Shown here: one piece after another, positions 9,433 through 22,217 of the stretch | How the letters are laid out: each line of letters starts with the position of its first letter | How positions within the stretch are numbered: position 1 is the first letter of the stretch | Origin: Hepsetus odoe | Lineage: Eukaryota > Chordata > Actinopteri > Characiformes > Hepsetidae | NCBI GenBank assembly: GCA_017165825.1 | Contig: CM029379.1 | Coordinates: 18,163,382 to 18,227,381 of the forward strand | Reading direction: 5' to 3' | Length of the DNA stretch: 64,000 nucleotides | The notes under the pieces: generated by a model | Seen by the model: only the letters and a program-made list of their open reading frames with translations | Database searches by the model: none | Told to the model about the DNA's origin: nothing | Translations under genes and position numbers: made by a program

Positions 9433-9916
9433 GCTATAGAACCATCCTGTTTAAAAATACTAATCTGTCAAACTGTATTATCTTCAGCATACTGAGAACA
9501 AGAAAAAAAAACTTTTCTCAAAAAAACTCAAAAGACCAAAAACTGGTCAGGTACAAGAATTGCACTGAAAATGACTTTGTCCAATTCCTCAACAATACAT
9601 TAAAAATACAAGAACGTTTGGCTCTTTGCTCTTTTAAAAACTGTTCAAATCCACATAAATAATTCTTAACTGGGATTTTTTTTCAATCAAAATGTCCCAT
9701 TTAATAAGTGATTTAGATATAAAAAAGTGACATGATGTAAAATGCTTTATTCTAGACAGATGTACTATTGTTCACAGTGTTGGTGATTAGACCCAGATGT
9801 CTACGATGAGTTTAATATTTATAAAATGTTCAGGCAAGTAAATGGTCCCCAAAGAAACATAAAACTCAGACAACAAGTGAAAGTTCACATCATTTTAAAC
9901 ATAAAATCAATATATA

Positions 9917-10469
9917 CAGTACTGTGCAAAAGTTTAAGGCAGGTGTGGAAAAAATGCTGTAAACAAAGAATGCTTTCAAAAATGGAAGTGTAAATCATTT
10001 ATTTTCATCAAGCAACAAAATGCAGTGAATGAACGAAAGAGAATTCTAAATCAAATCAATATTTGGTGTGACCACCCTTTGCCTTCAAAACAGCATCAAT
10101 GCTTCTAGGTACACTTGCACACAGTTTTTGAAGGAACTCGGCTGGTAGGTTGTTCCAAACGTCTTGGAGAACTAACCACAGATCTTCTGTGGATGTAGGC
10201 TTCCTCACATCCTTCTGTCTCTTCATGTAATCCAGACACACTGGATGATGTTGAGATCAGGGCTCTGTGGGGGCCAGAAGAACTGATGCTGGTTTGAAGG
10301 CAAAAGGTAGCAACACCAAATATTGATTTGATTTAGATTTTTCTTTCTCTTTCGCTCACTTTGCATTTTGTAAATTGATAAAAATAAACAATCATTATTT
10401 ATATTTCTGAAAGCATTCTTTGCTTACAGCATTTCTTCCACACCAGCCTAAAACTTTTGCACAGTACTG
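9917..10469 (-). mobile_element. Internally deleted Tc1-like transposon with long inverted terminal arms
   Basis: It starts CAGTACTGTGCAAAAGTTT and ends with the inverted CTTTTGCACAGTACTG, flanked by TA on both sides, the Tc1/mariner target. Arms of about 190 bp are inverted copies. The minus strand of the left part encodes a Tc1-type transposase C-terminus (CLDYMKRQKD to VLKAKGGHTKY). The catalytic DDE part is missing, so it is non-autonomous. A second copy lies at 63066-63619. Confidence 0.85.
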
Positions 10470-12165
10470 TATGTGATGTAGACTGGGTGCATTACAGCCC
10501 TTGGTTCCTTTCACCAAAACAATATAAAGAATTCTGCAATGAAAATCTTCACATTCCTCTGAATTAATATTAATAGTATTTATGACAGATTTTTTGCAGA
10601 AATTCCGAAAAAATCTTAACCTAACCCTCATCTTTGTCCATATTCTAACCCTAACACTGATCTAAATCAACAGATTCAGGATCATTTCATAGTTTGTTAA
10701 GAGCTATGAACATCCCTTGGGGCTTTCCAAGTCGTAGTGTGTTTTTTCTAGCCAGCAACAGCTGAGGAACATTTATTTCTAAGAGTGCGCTTTTCCGACT
10801 GCTCCATTTGCGTGTAAGCTCACTCACTTTATAGCCTGTTAAGATTATACACACCTTAATTGTGTGGGGCTGTTTTATGTCATTGAAATGAAGAATAAAA
10901 TGCCTTCTTGGACGCCACGTTTGAATAGTGGCTACAGGTTTTCAATTAAGATGTCAAGACAGCACAATTAAAACGCCTCTCTATCTCATGCTCCACTGTC
11001 ATATCTATTATTTCTCTAACTGCATGAAGCAGCCTCTGCTGAGCAGTTATTCAGAAGTGCTACATAATAAATGAAGCTGATTTGATCCAATTTTCTACAA
11101 AATAGGATTTTCTTATTCAAAGCTAGCTTGCTAGACAGCACTTGTATCCTCTCCAGCAATTCCAGCATTTACTAGGGCAGTCAGTCTGAATGGATCTGAA
11201 CAGATTTATCACGACTGCAGTCTATAGCTAGAGAACGTTTCTGAGCTGCGAGCTGTTTGTACTTTCAGCAAAGCTCCTTGGAGGAAAAGGGCATTCATCC
11301 TGTCAAGTGCTTCTGTGAAGCTTTGAGGAGACACACCTTTTGACATTTGAGAAAACTCCCCTCCAGCAGTGTCTGATCACCTGCAAGAGAACTAGAGCAT
11401 TGCTTCTGAAGCTATAAACGGAAAATGTCTTCTCTTTTTCATCCGCTTGCTTAAACACTGCAAGGTACTATCACATTTAAGCTGCGTTTATCTTCAGGAG
11501 ATCTTCAATATACCTTCTTTTTTTCACAGCGCCTCAGCTCTGGGTGTTTATCAGACAAGTGAGAGGTGCAAACAACGTAGTACTCGGAAACTATGCCGGG
11601 TAACTTTACAGAATGTTCCAAGGATTTCTGTCTACATCACACTGAAATGACAAGCTATGTGTATTAAAGGGGATATATAACAAGCTCACAGAAAATTAAG
11701 ACAAGTTTAAGGAAATGTATGCCCAAGAGATTGTTTTAAGACATTCAAGATTGTTTTAAAGTTATTTTGAAATACGCTTGCCCCAACCAGGTTAATGACT
11801 GAATTATGTCATGTAAAAGTTATGTTAAAGGAAATAAAATTTAAACATACATTTTTTAGTTCATCAGACATTTCAGTTTGATCTGCAAAAATAAGGTTGC
11901 TCAGGCTGATCAGTCCTACTTCAATTATGGTATTTATTTAATAAATGTGTCAGAAAACGAAAATTAGCGAAAATGTTTTTTGCAAACAGCTCAACAAGAC
12001 AAAGCGCAAACATGTGCACAGTGTGCACAGAACTGAGGCTGGAAATATTTTGGCTAAAATATCTAGTCTTTGCTTAATAATTAAAAATTGTCTTTTTCTT
12101 CCGGCTGCTCTTGTTTAAGGGTGGCCACAGTGTCCGTTTCCATTTCTTATTTTTTTACTAATTAA
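10470..12165. other. Intergenic DNA without recognised genes
   Basis: The stretch is AT-rich. The only small structure seen is a few CCTAACCCT-like words near 10617-10655. Short open frames (for example 11447-11650) lack homology or coding character. Confidence 0.4.
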
Positions 12166-12352
12166 AAGATGGAGCTGCTAGGAAAGAGGAAAAGAGGAAG
12201 ACCAAAGAGGAGGTTTATGGATGTTATGAGAGAGGACATGCAGGTGGTCAGTTTGACGGAGGAAGATGCAGAGGACCGGAAGAAATGGAAACGGATGATC
12301 TGCTGTGGCGACCCCTAAACGGGAGCTGCCGAAAGAAAAAGAAGATGAAGAA
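12166..12352 (+). mobile_element. RTE-like LINE 3' end
   Basis: It matches the end of the LINE ORF2 (GATGGAGCTGCTAGGAAAG, GGAGGTTTATGGATG, GAGAGGACATGCAGGTGG) and closes with GGCGACCCCTAAACGGGAGC and a GAAGA-rich tail. It is a 5'-truncated dead copy. Confidence 0.75.
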
Positions 12353-12374
12353 GTAACCTTTCCCTTAGGAGATG

Positions 12375-12665
12375 AATGAAAGTGAATTCAACTAAGACAG
12401 AATACATGAGTTTGAACAAAAGGGAGGAAAATGGAGTGGTTAGGATGCAGGGAGTAAAGGAGTTTTAATACTTGGGATCAACAGTTCAGAGTAACAGTGA
12501 TTGCAGAAAGAGGTGAAGAAGGGAGTACAGGCAGGTTGGAATGGGTGGAGAAGAGTGGCAGGAGTGATCTGTGACAGACGGGTACCAGCAAGAATAAAAG
12601 GAAAGATTTACAGCATGGTAGTGAGACCAGCTATGCTATATATGTCGGAGACAGGTTGTTTGTAT
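12375..12665 (+). mobile_element. RTE-like LINE internal fragment (reverse transcriptase C-terminal region)
   Basis: One frame (12501 on) reads RKEVKKGVQAGWNGWRRVAG-like, then ICDRRVPARIKGKIYSMVVRPAMLY, typical of the C-terminal part of RTE-clade reverse transcriptases. Upstream words, such as one reading YLGSTVQSN, extend it. It lies 3' of the LINE end at 12166-12352, opposite to the order in an intact element, so two separate fragments or a rearrangement are involved. Confidence 0.65.
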
Positions 12666-15600
12666 ACTTGTCCAAACCTCATGTATTGTTGCTGAACGAA
12701 GCGATTAACACTGTTTTAATCAGGTAAACAGGAGTATATACACATTCGTATTACGCACAGAATGAATGACTTTGACTGACAATGAATGAAGATCTATTAC
12801 CATATTTATGGTGTATTTGCTGTATTTTTAATTATTATATTATAGACTTTTTTCAGGGCTTCTGTCACTAGCACCTAATGTCATATATTGCCTGTGTTTG
12901 CTGAAAGGGCCGTGGGGAAACTGTAAAACATCTGGGGGGCGAATGGTAAGTCTAATGACTGGGCGAGGAGGCTGAATATCATTACAAGGAGTATTTATTT
13001 CACACGAAGAGAAGGCAGAGAGACTTGAATCAAAATGAGGAAAAGGGGTATAAACAGGAAATGTTTTATTACAGTCTAAGATAATCCAGCCTTTTCTGTT
13101 TTGTTATTTTTATAGTATTATAACTGGATTGCCATAAAAAAATGACTTGCCTGTAAAAAAACAATGTATAAATACAAAATGATTTGCATTTGTTGAACAG
13201 ACTACTTTTTTATATCAAGTCATACAAACTAGCAATGGTTGTGACCACAAATAAAGAGTCATTTATTAAATTAATTAGATTAATAATTGGTTGCAGACCA
13301 AGGGTGGGCTTGGCTTAAACTGGAGTTATGGAGTTATGATGTACTGAAATAAGCATGTTTAATGAAGGGAAATCAGATGGTATAAATAGGCTTTTATTCC
13401 TAAGCTTTTAAAATATGTAATGAAGTAAAATAATTTGCTAATTCATTATAATGCCGAACTACACATTTATTTCCCTTTTTGTAACATCACTGCATAATCT
13501 CTGTTCATGATACAAAATGTTTTGGTGTTAATTCAGGCAATGTCACGATTGACTCATTTTCCTGTAAAAACTCAATAAACTGCAATACATGCCACATTCA
13601 GCAGCCTCGAATCTTTCATTAAAACATCCACTCATGTTCTCCAGGCTTCTCTTTGCATGCATTCAGTGTAAAATATCATAATGATATATAAATGGACTAA
13701 ACCCTTCCTTTGCTTCCTTTGCTCAGATCTGCTGGCAAGAGCCTACTTTCAGTTCTTCTTACAAAGCTGTCTAGAACATGTACTGTTTCCTCTCAGCTGT
13801 GGAACACCTTGTCCGTGCACCTTCAGAACTTCATCATCTTTTCTTCTTTCTTTAATTTTCTTTCTAATGCAAAACTAAGATTCACCCTTACCAACAATGT
13901 TGCTCAAGTCTAAATACATAAGTTCAAACACACACACACTCACACACACACACACACACACACACACAACTGCAATATTCCCATCACTTACTGCAAATAT
14001 TCAGCATTTTCAAATTTCACCAAATCAAAACTTATATATTTATAAGAAAATGTGGATTTGAAAAAGATGAAAGCTAAAATGACTTCCATAGTAAAGTTCT
14101 GAAACTAGAAAAATTCAAAACAAATATCGCCAATCCGTTATAGCAGAGAGCTGGGAGCACAAACAAAATAATACAAATGTGACTGAAACTTCATTTACAC
14201 TTGAAAAGCTGATCTATTCACAGAGCTAACAATAAATGATCATTTCCAGTGATACCAATAGCAGAATCTTTAGATGTCTGAGGTTCAGTCAGACTGCAGA
14301 GTGCTTTTCACAACACTTTGTTGCTTCTCTCATTATAATAATATTTGGAGATTTCTCTTTTTACATACATCTAAATCAAAGTGGCAAGGGTTAACAACAA
14401 AAAAAATATCATACATGGGCTGGACTGTGGCAGGAATCAGCTTTTGGGCGAAGAAGATTACACCTTGTGACAGGAGCATGACAAGTAATAACAGATGTCA
14501 ATATGTGATGTCTGTGATTCAGGGCCGAATGTTTCCTGCCTTTTGCCATGTATGTTGGGAGGCTCCAGTACTGACCACAACCCTTAGTCTGGATAAGCAG
14601 TTGAGAAAATGAACAAATGAAAATGAGTGAGTGAGAAATATATATGTTTATGAGGGTTCATTTAAAAAGTCCAAAAACAACTAAATAATCAGAATGTGAA
14701 CCATTTCAGCATGCTGTCACAGACTTGGGAAACATCTAAGAGTTATAACGTTTAAAGCTATTGAGGAATTATATTATATCTGTAGCTGGTCTGGGTATTT
14801 TCTTTTTCAAAGTAAACAGAAATTGAACACTTTAGCCTGTTTGAGCTGTTTTTGATTTATGTTTGAGAGACAATTAATTCCAGGGTTCAGAGGACTCATA
14901 TCTATAAATCAGCCATGCAGTGGCTCCGCTGATCAATGTGGATCTGTCTAGCATGCTTCAAAGACTGAAGACTGAAGTAATAACAAGATGACAACGACGG
15001 CGTGCTGGTTACCTTTTATCTCAGAAATCCCAATTACAGCCTTTGTGCTTCTCGTTTAGCGTGAAGCAGCAGCCAATCATGCAATTTAGCATTCCATTTT
15101 GTCATGGGCAGCTCAAAGGGTCATTTCATAAGGGACATACAGGGTCTATTCCAAAACAGGCACTTTGCTGAGCACTGTTCAATACCAGCTGATTGAAACA
15201 AGCAATTTGGTGAGCTGCGGGATGTCTTTTACGCACTGCAATGACCGCAGTCAAGGGGCCCTGTTTCTCCACATCTCTGCATGTATGTCTTCTCTTAAAG
15301 ACAGAAGATGGAAGAACTATGAAGAGTGGAAGGAATACCTGGGTGTTGAATGTACATTGATGACTGGTGTTGTAAAGCAAGGTGAGAAGGAAAATGAAGC
15401 ATGCGAGCTGTTGTTGGTTTTCCTTTTTATAAGTGTCTTAAGTTCTGTATTCACTGACACAACTGTTACACTGCATGAAGAATGCCTCCATAAAACCATC
15501 AAACAAGAGGGATTTAGTAGGTTATTTGCATTATTCGCGACCTTTTATTTATACTTCTGTCACACTTCGGGAGGATTTATACAGCTGTCACAATCACAGT

Positions 15601-16679
15601 TTGACAGTTAAATTGATATGACGGAGGCCGTTTTCAGATTTTAGAATGACTGCTGAAATGCAATGTCATTGATACAGTTATGAATTATACGGTAGGCCTA
15701 TGGAGGTATTAAAAACACAAGGAAGATCTGAATTGAGTAATGAGAGCACTGAGAGTTGTGGGGTATTTTAATGCTGATTAGTGCAGTTTTGTAGGTGATT
15801 TTTTTTTTCAGTTTCTGACCATTATTTATGGTGTATATAAGCAAAACAGGATGTGAGCTTGTGCAGAGAGGTTTTAAGGCTTGCCGGGAAGATGGATAGT
15901 TATTGGCTGCATGTGGAATCAGATGGACGGGCAACAAATAAGCTGGAAAGAAAGCCATGTAGGCTATAACATGATGTTTAACAAATCTTTATGGCTTAAC
16001 TTAATAACTTCCACAAACACACTGCTTTACAGAAGACACAGCTGTCTCATCTGGCTTGATTGAATATTGGCCGACACTTAGCACAGTGGTACATTTAGCT
16101 AAATATATGTAAATATAAGTTAATAAAACAAAATACTTTCAATTTAAAATGGGATACCAATAATGTTGTCTGTCATTTTCCAAAAATTTAAGTAGCAGCT
16201 ACAGCTAGGTGTGTGGAATTACAAAGTAACATCATAGTCATGTTGCATTCTAGTGATACAGATTATTTATGCTAGGAACCATAATCCAAATAAGGCAGGT
16301 ATAAATAATGTGAGCTAAAGTAGTCAAGAGTGACACAAGGTTTTGCAGGCACAAGCCAGTGTGATATGTTTCTGAAGAAAGGCATTAATAATCATGTCTA
16401 AAGTAAGCTCTACCTTGGGGCCAGAACCAGTACATTAAGCCAACATGACATTTTGAATATTTATATAGGGTTGATAAGGGTTGATAAGGGTTGATCCTTT
16501 TAAATTCTAAATAATTAAAATGCCGTATTGCTGATAGTATCTCATGCAGGCTGTAATTAAGCTCTTCAGAGTTAACTAACTTCCTATAATAATCAACACC
16601 CCGTGCTTTGTGATCTTGTCTTAATATTGATAATTGTTTCCATTTCTGAATCTCTGTCAATGCCCATTATTGTGGCATG
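12666..16679. other. Intergenic DNA with a CA microsatellite
   Basis: A (CA)n tract lies at about 13930-13968. The longest open frame (15165-15611) has no recognisable domain. A faint tract at 14420-14640 ends with GGATAAGCAGTTGAGAAAATG and a GAGTGAGTGAG tail, like the decayed end of a dispersed fish repeat also seen near 46300. The tandem word GTTGATAAGG occurs three times near 16470-16495. Confidence 0.4.
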
Positions 16680-17785
16680 CTTCAGTCACAGCAGGCTGAT
16701 TGGAATAACCACAGCGTGACGCTTAATTAGCCCGCTCAATAGCAGATCCTGCTAGACCTCACCACGCAGCCGCTCTTATCATACCGCAGCTAAATTAAGA
16801 ACCGCTCCTGCTCCTGAACAGGGAGCCGGTGACATTTGCTCCATTGTTTGTGTGTGTGGCGCCGTCCAGTTTGCTCAGTAAAGCAGGCTGCGTGGGTCAC
16901 AGTGCAAAGCCCTTGCCAGACCGATGAGTGTTCAGAAGACAATAGGCCTGAGCAGACTTCAGCCATTCAGAGAGGAAGTTAATTTCCCGGTGGACACTAG
17001 CTTGACGGCATTGCTGAGGCTTTGGTTGGAAGGAGTTTGGAATTTGTTGCTAAGACATTTTGCAGTGTGGACTTGGGGCCTTGATTTTTTATTGCATGTT
17101 AACTTTTAATGCCTTTCATGCCATTTTTTTTTACTGTTTATTTATTTTTCTTTTCGGACTGTTTACTGTTATTACTTTATTTATTCTTTTTTCTGTTCAT
17201 ATTCTCGGTGTAAAAACTGAATGGTAGGTAGGGTGAAATTACAAATTTTTAGGCCAACACAAAACCTAAAATCTGTTTATTGTACATTGGTCTTGCCTCA
17301 TGAATCATAGTTCCGCATAACTTCCTACAGGAGGAACTGATTTTTTTTTTTTCTCACTAGCGTTAAAGTTAAGCCTTCCTTAAAGGAGAAAATTTATGCA
17401 AAACAAAGCTTTTATAGGGACTTCAGTGAAAAGGCAAAGTTGCCACATTCCAATAATTTGCATCACTCGCTGAAAGATCCTTCCTGGGCTGTGACTTTCA
17501 CAAAGCTGATATTCAGCAATATGTTTGGCTAAAGATGTCTGTGAGTATTCAGCTAATTGCATGCTGCTCCTATTCCCTTGGCGGTCTCTATCTTGAGAGG
17601 CGACTAATACGGCTGCAGCAAGAGAAGTTGGTGCTCCTGCAAAGCTGAGTGACAAGCATGAAATCTCAGCGATGCTGCTGTCACTTGTATTCATCCGAGC
17701 GTTTCGGAGAAGAGGTGCAGGACGTGGTGGCTAGATGCTTTGCCAAGGCCCTTCTGCCTTAAGGTCAGAATGGAAAGAGAAAGAT

Positions 17786-17805
17786 AGAGTGAGAGAGAGA
17801 GAGAA

Positions 17806-17850
<45 letters not shown>
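17786..17850 (+). repeat. (GA)n microsatellite
   Basis: Near-perfect GAGA dinucleotide repeat of about 65 bp, with a few A interruptions at both ends. Confidence 0.95.
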
Positions 17851-17852
<2 letters not shown>

Positions 17853-20352
17853 AACAGACCTCAGGTGTTGTACCTGAAGTGCTCACATTGCTCAAGGGCT
17901 GGCTGTTTGAGTGAAGTGGTGAAATTGCACAGCCACTTTGTAAACTGATGTGAAATACACAGAAATGCCTGGGGATGCTTTGATTTTACTTCTCTGAATG
18001 TGTTTAATTTTAACATGAGCTACAAAAATTGCCAGGTGAATGCAACCTACTCAAAAATGTTTAAACGAGTCTCCTTTGCCTGAGAAATGTATACTTATGC
18101 CATTTTTCTGGACAGTAAGTGCTTTTTTAGAGACTCATATTAAGATAAATAAAAAATAACATTAATACAGTGATTTTATTTATGTTAGTATGCTGGTTTT
18201 GTTCACATTTATTAAAAAATGTAACTTTTTTTTTTCTTGCTGCCAGAAAGAGACTCACTGCTGAGATAAATGATCTAAATTGTAATTCATGATAGATTGT
18301 GCTTCACATTATCACTGCGATGAACTGAAAATTAAACGCCGAGGAATTCTTGAAAATGATTGCGTAAGGTACAAGGTATGAGACAAAGCTCCTGGAACAA
18401 CATGCTCTGCACAGTCTGGTCAGAGCTTCAGGTATTGAATAAAATTAAAATGTCCAGACTGATATGAAGCCCGACACAGTTTAAAAGGCAGGGTTTGTAC
18501 AATGAGAGCTAAAATATAAATGCATCTTGCAACACATCAGTGACTCAAGACACTTCAAACCCATAATGCCCAAAGATAGGAAATGAAAAATTTGATAGCA
18601 GTCCAGGCATAGCCCAAATCAATATTCCGCTTTAATCTTGAGGGGGCTGAACATCGTACATCCAAGCAAACCTTCGATGCATGTGAATTAGAGAGGCAGA
18701 CTGAACATCCTTCCAAGCACTTCAAGCAAAACAACAAGAAATACCTGATGAAATGTTTTTGCCAAAAGGGACCACAGACTTGAAGAGGTGAAGTGAACCT
18801 CTGTTTCATCACAGGAACAGATCTTTGTTGAACATATAAACACAGCATTAAACTTTAGGTCTTTTAAAACACTGGAGTCCAGTGATGGTATGGACATATT
18901 TCCATACTATAATAACTAATGAATAATGGAAAAAAAATTAATTTGCCTCATCATTTCAGCCTGAGCAAAATGACCCCTCACCCCTACTCCCTGTCCCCGC
19001 CAAGCAGAAATGAAAGAATTGGAAAGATTTTTGAACTGTCCAAGAACAGACAATCTGTAGAGCTGTCTCAGGAGAAGCATGTGCTCTCATTGTCCCAGCT
19101 TGGTAGGACTGTGTGATGAGGGAGACCTAGCCTGAATACCATTTCTCAGTTTTTGCATATTTGGGTTCCCCAACAAGTATATGCTTCTATTCTATTAAGG
19201 ACTTCCATGTGCTTCCACATGGGTGCTGCAACGTCTCTGCTCTTGTAGCGTCTAGCTGCAGTTTGTTGGCTCGGAATCAAGGAGATGAAGATCTTTTTAA
19301 AGGTCTTTGCGATGAAATGCTAAGCCATATATAAATAAACATGGAAAAAGATAAAGCATTAAAAATCTGTTTTGATTTCTGCATATTTGATCTGGCAAAA
19401 GTTTTACACCAGATGCCCTTCCTGTCATAATCTTCTCCATTTTTTACAGGCTTGAGACCGGCACACAGAAATAAACTTGTCCATCCCTAGCGGCTGAGTT
19501 ATAAAACTCTACTAAACATAGATTTGAATAGCAATGTAAGAGTGATCTTTAGCAGAAAATGAAACATTTTTTGAGCACAATGATCTGGCAGCTGAAGGCA
19601 GTTAGGGCACCTTATACCAAATACAGTAACTTGCTCTCAGTGCTACAATTGCACAAACACCACTAGGAATTGATTATGTTCCAAAGCCACCAGTTTTCTT
19701 GTTATGGAGCGTTTCCAAAACCCCCATCAGGGGTGACTGAAAAACACTTTATGGTCTGTCAGAGTCTTCACAAGGCAAAGACAGGCCTTCATGGCCAGAG
19801 GCCATCACGTAGGGTTCTGGCTAACAAAACCGAGGCTTCAGACGCACAGTCTGACAGGTGTTTACTCACAGGAGCAAGACTCAAATGGAGGCTCAGCCTC
19901 TTAACTAAATGGAATGAAAATAAATATTTCAACCCTTATAATGATCCAGTGTCACATTACTGCTGTTACTGTCTGTAAAAGGAAGCAAATCTATTTCATT
20001 ATATATTGTAATTAACTATTAAGATAATACAGTGTATCGCTCAATGGAAATGGGTTATTGATTCAATTCATACCTTAAAGTCACATCCAAACTTCTAAAC
20101 TTTAGAGAACAGCAAAGCTGTGTGTTACATTTCACAGTATATCTATTATATAATATGGATGACACATAAAAGACAACCTTGGATTAAAGATTACAAGTTT
20201 ATGCTTCAAGATAAGCAAAGAGGATTCACTAGTTGAGCAGAGATGACTGGAGCTTCAGTGACAAAGACTGCTCAACTGTCTGTGTTTCAGTAGGAGTGGC
20301 TAAAGTGACCTCTACATTTATATCTATGAAAAGGCATCAATAAGCACAATAA
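17851..20352. other. Intergenic DNA without recognised genes
   Basis: AT-rich. Scattered short open frames have no family features. Nothing beyond short homopolymer runs was found. Confidence 0.4.
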
Positions 20353-20606
20353 GGGGCCACGGTGGCCTAGTGGTTAGGGAGTTGCCCCTGCATCGGAAGA
20401 TTGTGGGTTCGATTCCCTCACCAGAAGGTTGCCCTGAGGTACCCTTGAGCAAGGTACCGTCCCCGTCACTGCTCCCTGGGAGCTTTCAATAGCTGCCCAC
20501 TGCTGCATGGTGTTTGCATGTGTTAAATGCAGAGGTCCAATTTTATTGTGGTTCACTGTGTGCTGTGCTGTGACCTCGCAATGAAAAGGGTTGTCACTTT
20601 CACTTT
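20353..20606 (+). mobile_element. tRNA-derived SINE, full length, with 9-bp target-site duplication
   Basis: It begins GGGGCCACGGTGGCCTAGTG and has a B-box-like GGGTTCGATTCCC, then GCCCTGAGGTACCCTTGAGC. The tail is CACTGTGTGCTGTGCTGTG...CACTTTCACTT. The word aataagcac flanks it at 20339-20347 and 20607-20615. This head-plus-TCACTTTCACTT-tail form is the commonest SINE in the window. Confidence 0.82.
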
Positions 20607-21074
20607 AATAAGCACTGTTTTAAATGGTGGCTGCAATACAAAGATACAAAAATAAATGACCCTTTGAAAGGTCAGTGTTTTAAGAGACACACTTACTGAT
20701 CTACAATGTTAAAAGAGGTATCATTCAGTATGTACTCTAAAATTCGACAATGCTTCTGTTCAAGTTCAAGAAAATGGTACAGGTATGAACGATTGACCTT
20801 TAGCGCAAGGGGATCTAATGATTCTGTTTTGCAGTGTGGAATATATCACCTTTCCTTTAATGCACTTACTTTCTAACGCCTAGTTAATTACAAATGCTTA
20901 ATTTTGCTTTGTAAACAGGTTAGCTTGCTACTTGTGCCTTCCATTTACTGCCCATAAACAAAAGATGCACAATAAAACTGGCAGAAGACTAGAAACTCAT
21001 AATCTCTGAGCAACTGTCTGGCACCAAAAAATAAATTTAAACCATGGAAACTCACATCCTTTTATATCATCATT

Positions 21075-21255
21075 ACATCGTTATCTAAGCTGCTTATCCC
21101 AACCACACGAGGCTTTAGCTTATTCCAGCACTCACAGGCCAAAAGGTGCAGAAACACCCTTAACAGGCTGCCAGTCCATTGAAGGGGCATCACCTTAGCA
21201 TCACCAGTGAACCTGACACACATGTCTGTAGACAGAAGGAGAACATGCAAACTAC
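21075..21255 (-). mobile_element. Decayed dispersed fish repeat
   Basis: On the minus strand it contains GTTTGCATGTTCTCCTTC, CTGGTGATGC, TGGACTGGCAGCCTGTTAAG and GGGATAAGCAGCTTAGATAA, the word order of a widespread fish repeat also present in + orientation at 46085-46380. Confidence 0.5.
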
Positions 21256-22032
21256 TAGTGTATACAAACGCTATGAATCCCATGTTACATGGGTAGCTTG
21301 GGTCCTTGGTGCCACAACTGGATTTAAGGCCAGTTGCAAATCTGTAAATAGTAAAAAATAACTATTATTCTATTCTATTCTATAACTATTATTCTATATA
21401 ACTATTATAATATCAGGTCTCTTCCTGAATTAAAATGCCAATAACTTTTGGGTCCCTAAGGACCCTCCCAATGGATGATTCTTTCAAGAAGTTGCTTGCA
21501 TAATTGCCAGCAACGGCAGCTTGAAAAAAACATCAAAAAAGCAGAAGCGAAGCAACACTTGGCTTTACCTCCGTGTTCCAAATCATAAATACTTAGTGTC
21601 TTTGTTGCCTGCTTTTACACTTTTGAGGATTTCAAACCTCGCTTGTTAACTCAAATCCTTCTTCGTTGTTTTTTCAGAAGCATTCTAGGCTAAGATTAAA
21701 CGGGCACATTTTGAATATGACGCACACGTTCCAAGCTTTTTCTGCTGCTGTCAACGAACAACAGCACTTTTCTTAGTGCCTCTGTAGGCTGCATGATTGG
21801 CCCATCCCAGCTGGAGGTTTCCTACTGAGAACTCATTACCAGCAGGATCAGTGACCTTCATAGGTTTTTAGTTCAAGCATTAATTTTTCCTTTTGATGCT
21901 GTCCAGGAAAAAAAACTGTCTTTGTAAGAAAATGATAGGCCTTTGTTTAATATACTATATATTTTATGACAGTATTACATTTCTCCCTTATTTTGAAATA
22001 TTTTTTGTTATACAAGGGAAACATATTCTATA

Positions 22033-22205
22033 GTCAGTCAGTCAGTCAGTTATTTTCTGCCGCTTGTCAGCTGCCAAGTGGGGTCGCGGGAGAGTGCTGG
22101 AGTCCATCCCAGCTCACACAGGGCGAGGACGGGGGACGCACCCTGGACAGGTCGCCAGCCCATCGCAGGGAGGAGCGTGACGGGGACAGCACCTTGCTCA
22201 AGGGT
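22033..22205 (-). mobile_element. 5'-truncated SINE of the GACAAGCGGCAG-tail type with 12-bp target-site duplication
   Basis: Its minus strand matches the 3' half of the SINE at 9197-9432 (CCTTGAGCAAGGTGC to GACAAGCGGCAG), then a (TGAC)n tail, seen here as GTCAGTCAGTCAGTCAG. The word acatattctata flanks it at 22021-22032 and 22206-22217. Confidence 0.82.
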
Positions 22206-22217
22206 ACATATTCTATA

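Noticed and set aside
15165..15611. 148-codon plus-strand frame
   Set aside because: No recognisable domain, ordinary AT-rich composition and no supporting splice partners; expected by chance in 64 kb.
22033..22060. GTCA tandem as a possible regulatory array
   Set aside because: It is the 3' tail of a SINE bounded by a target-site duplication.
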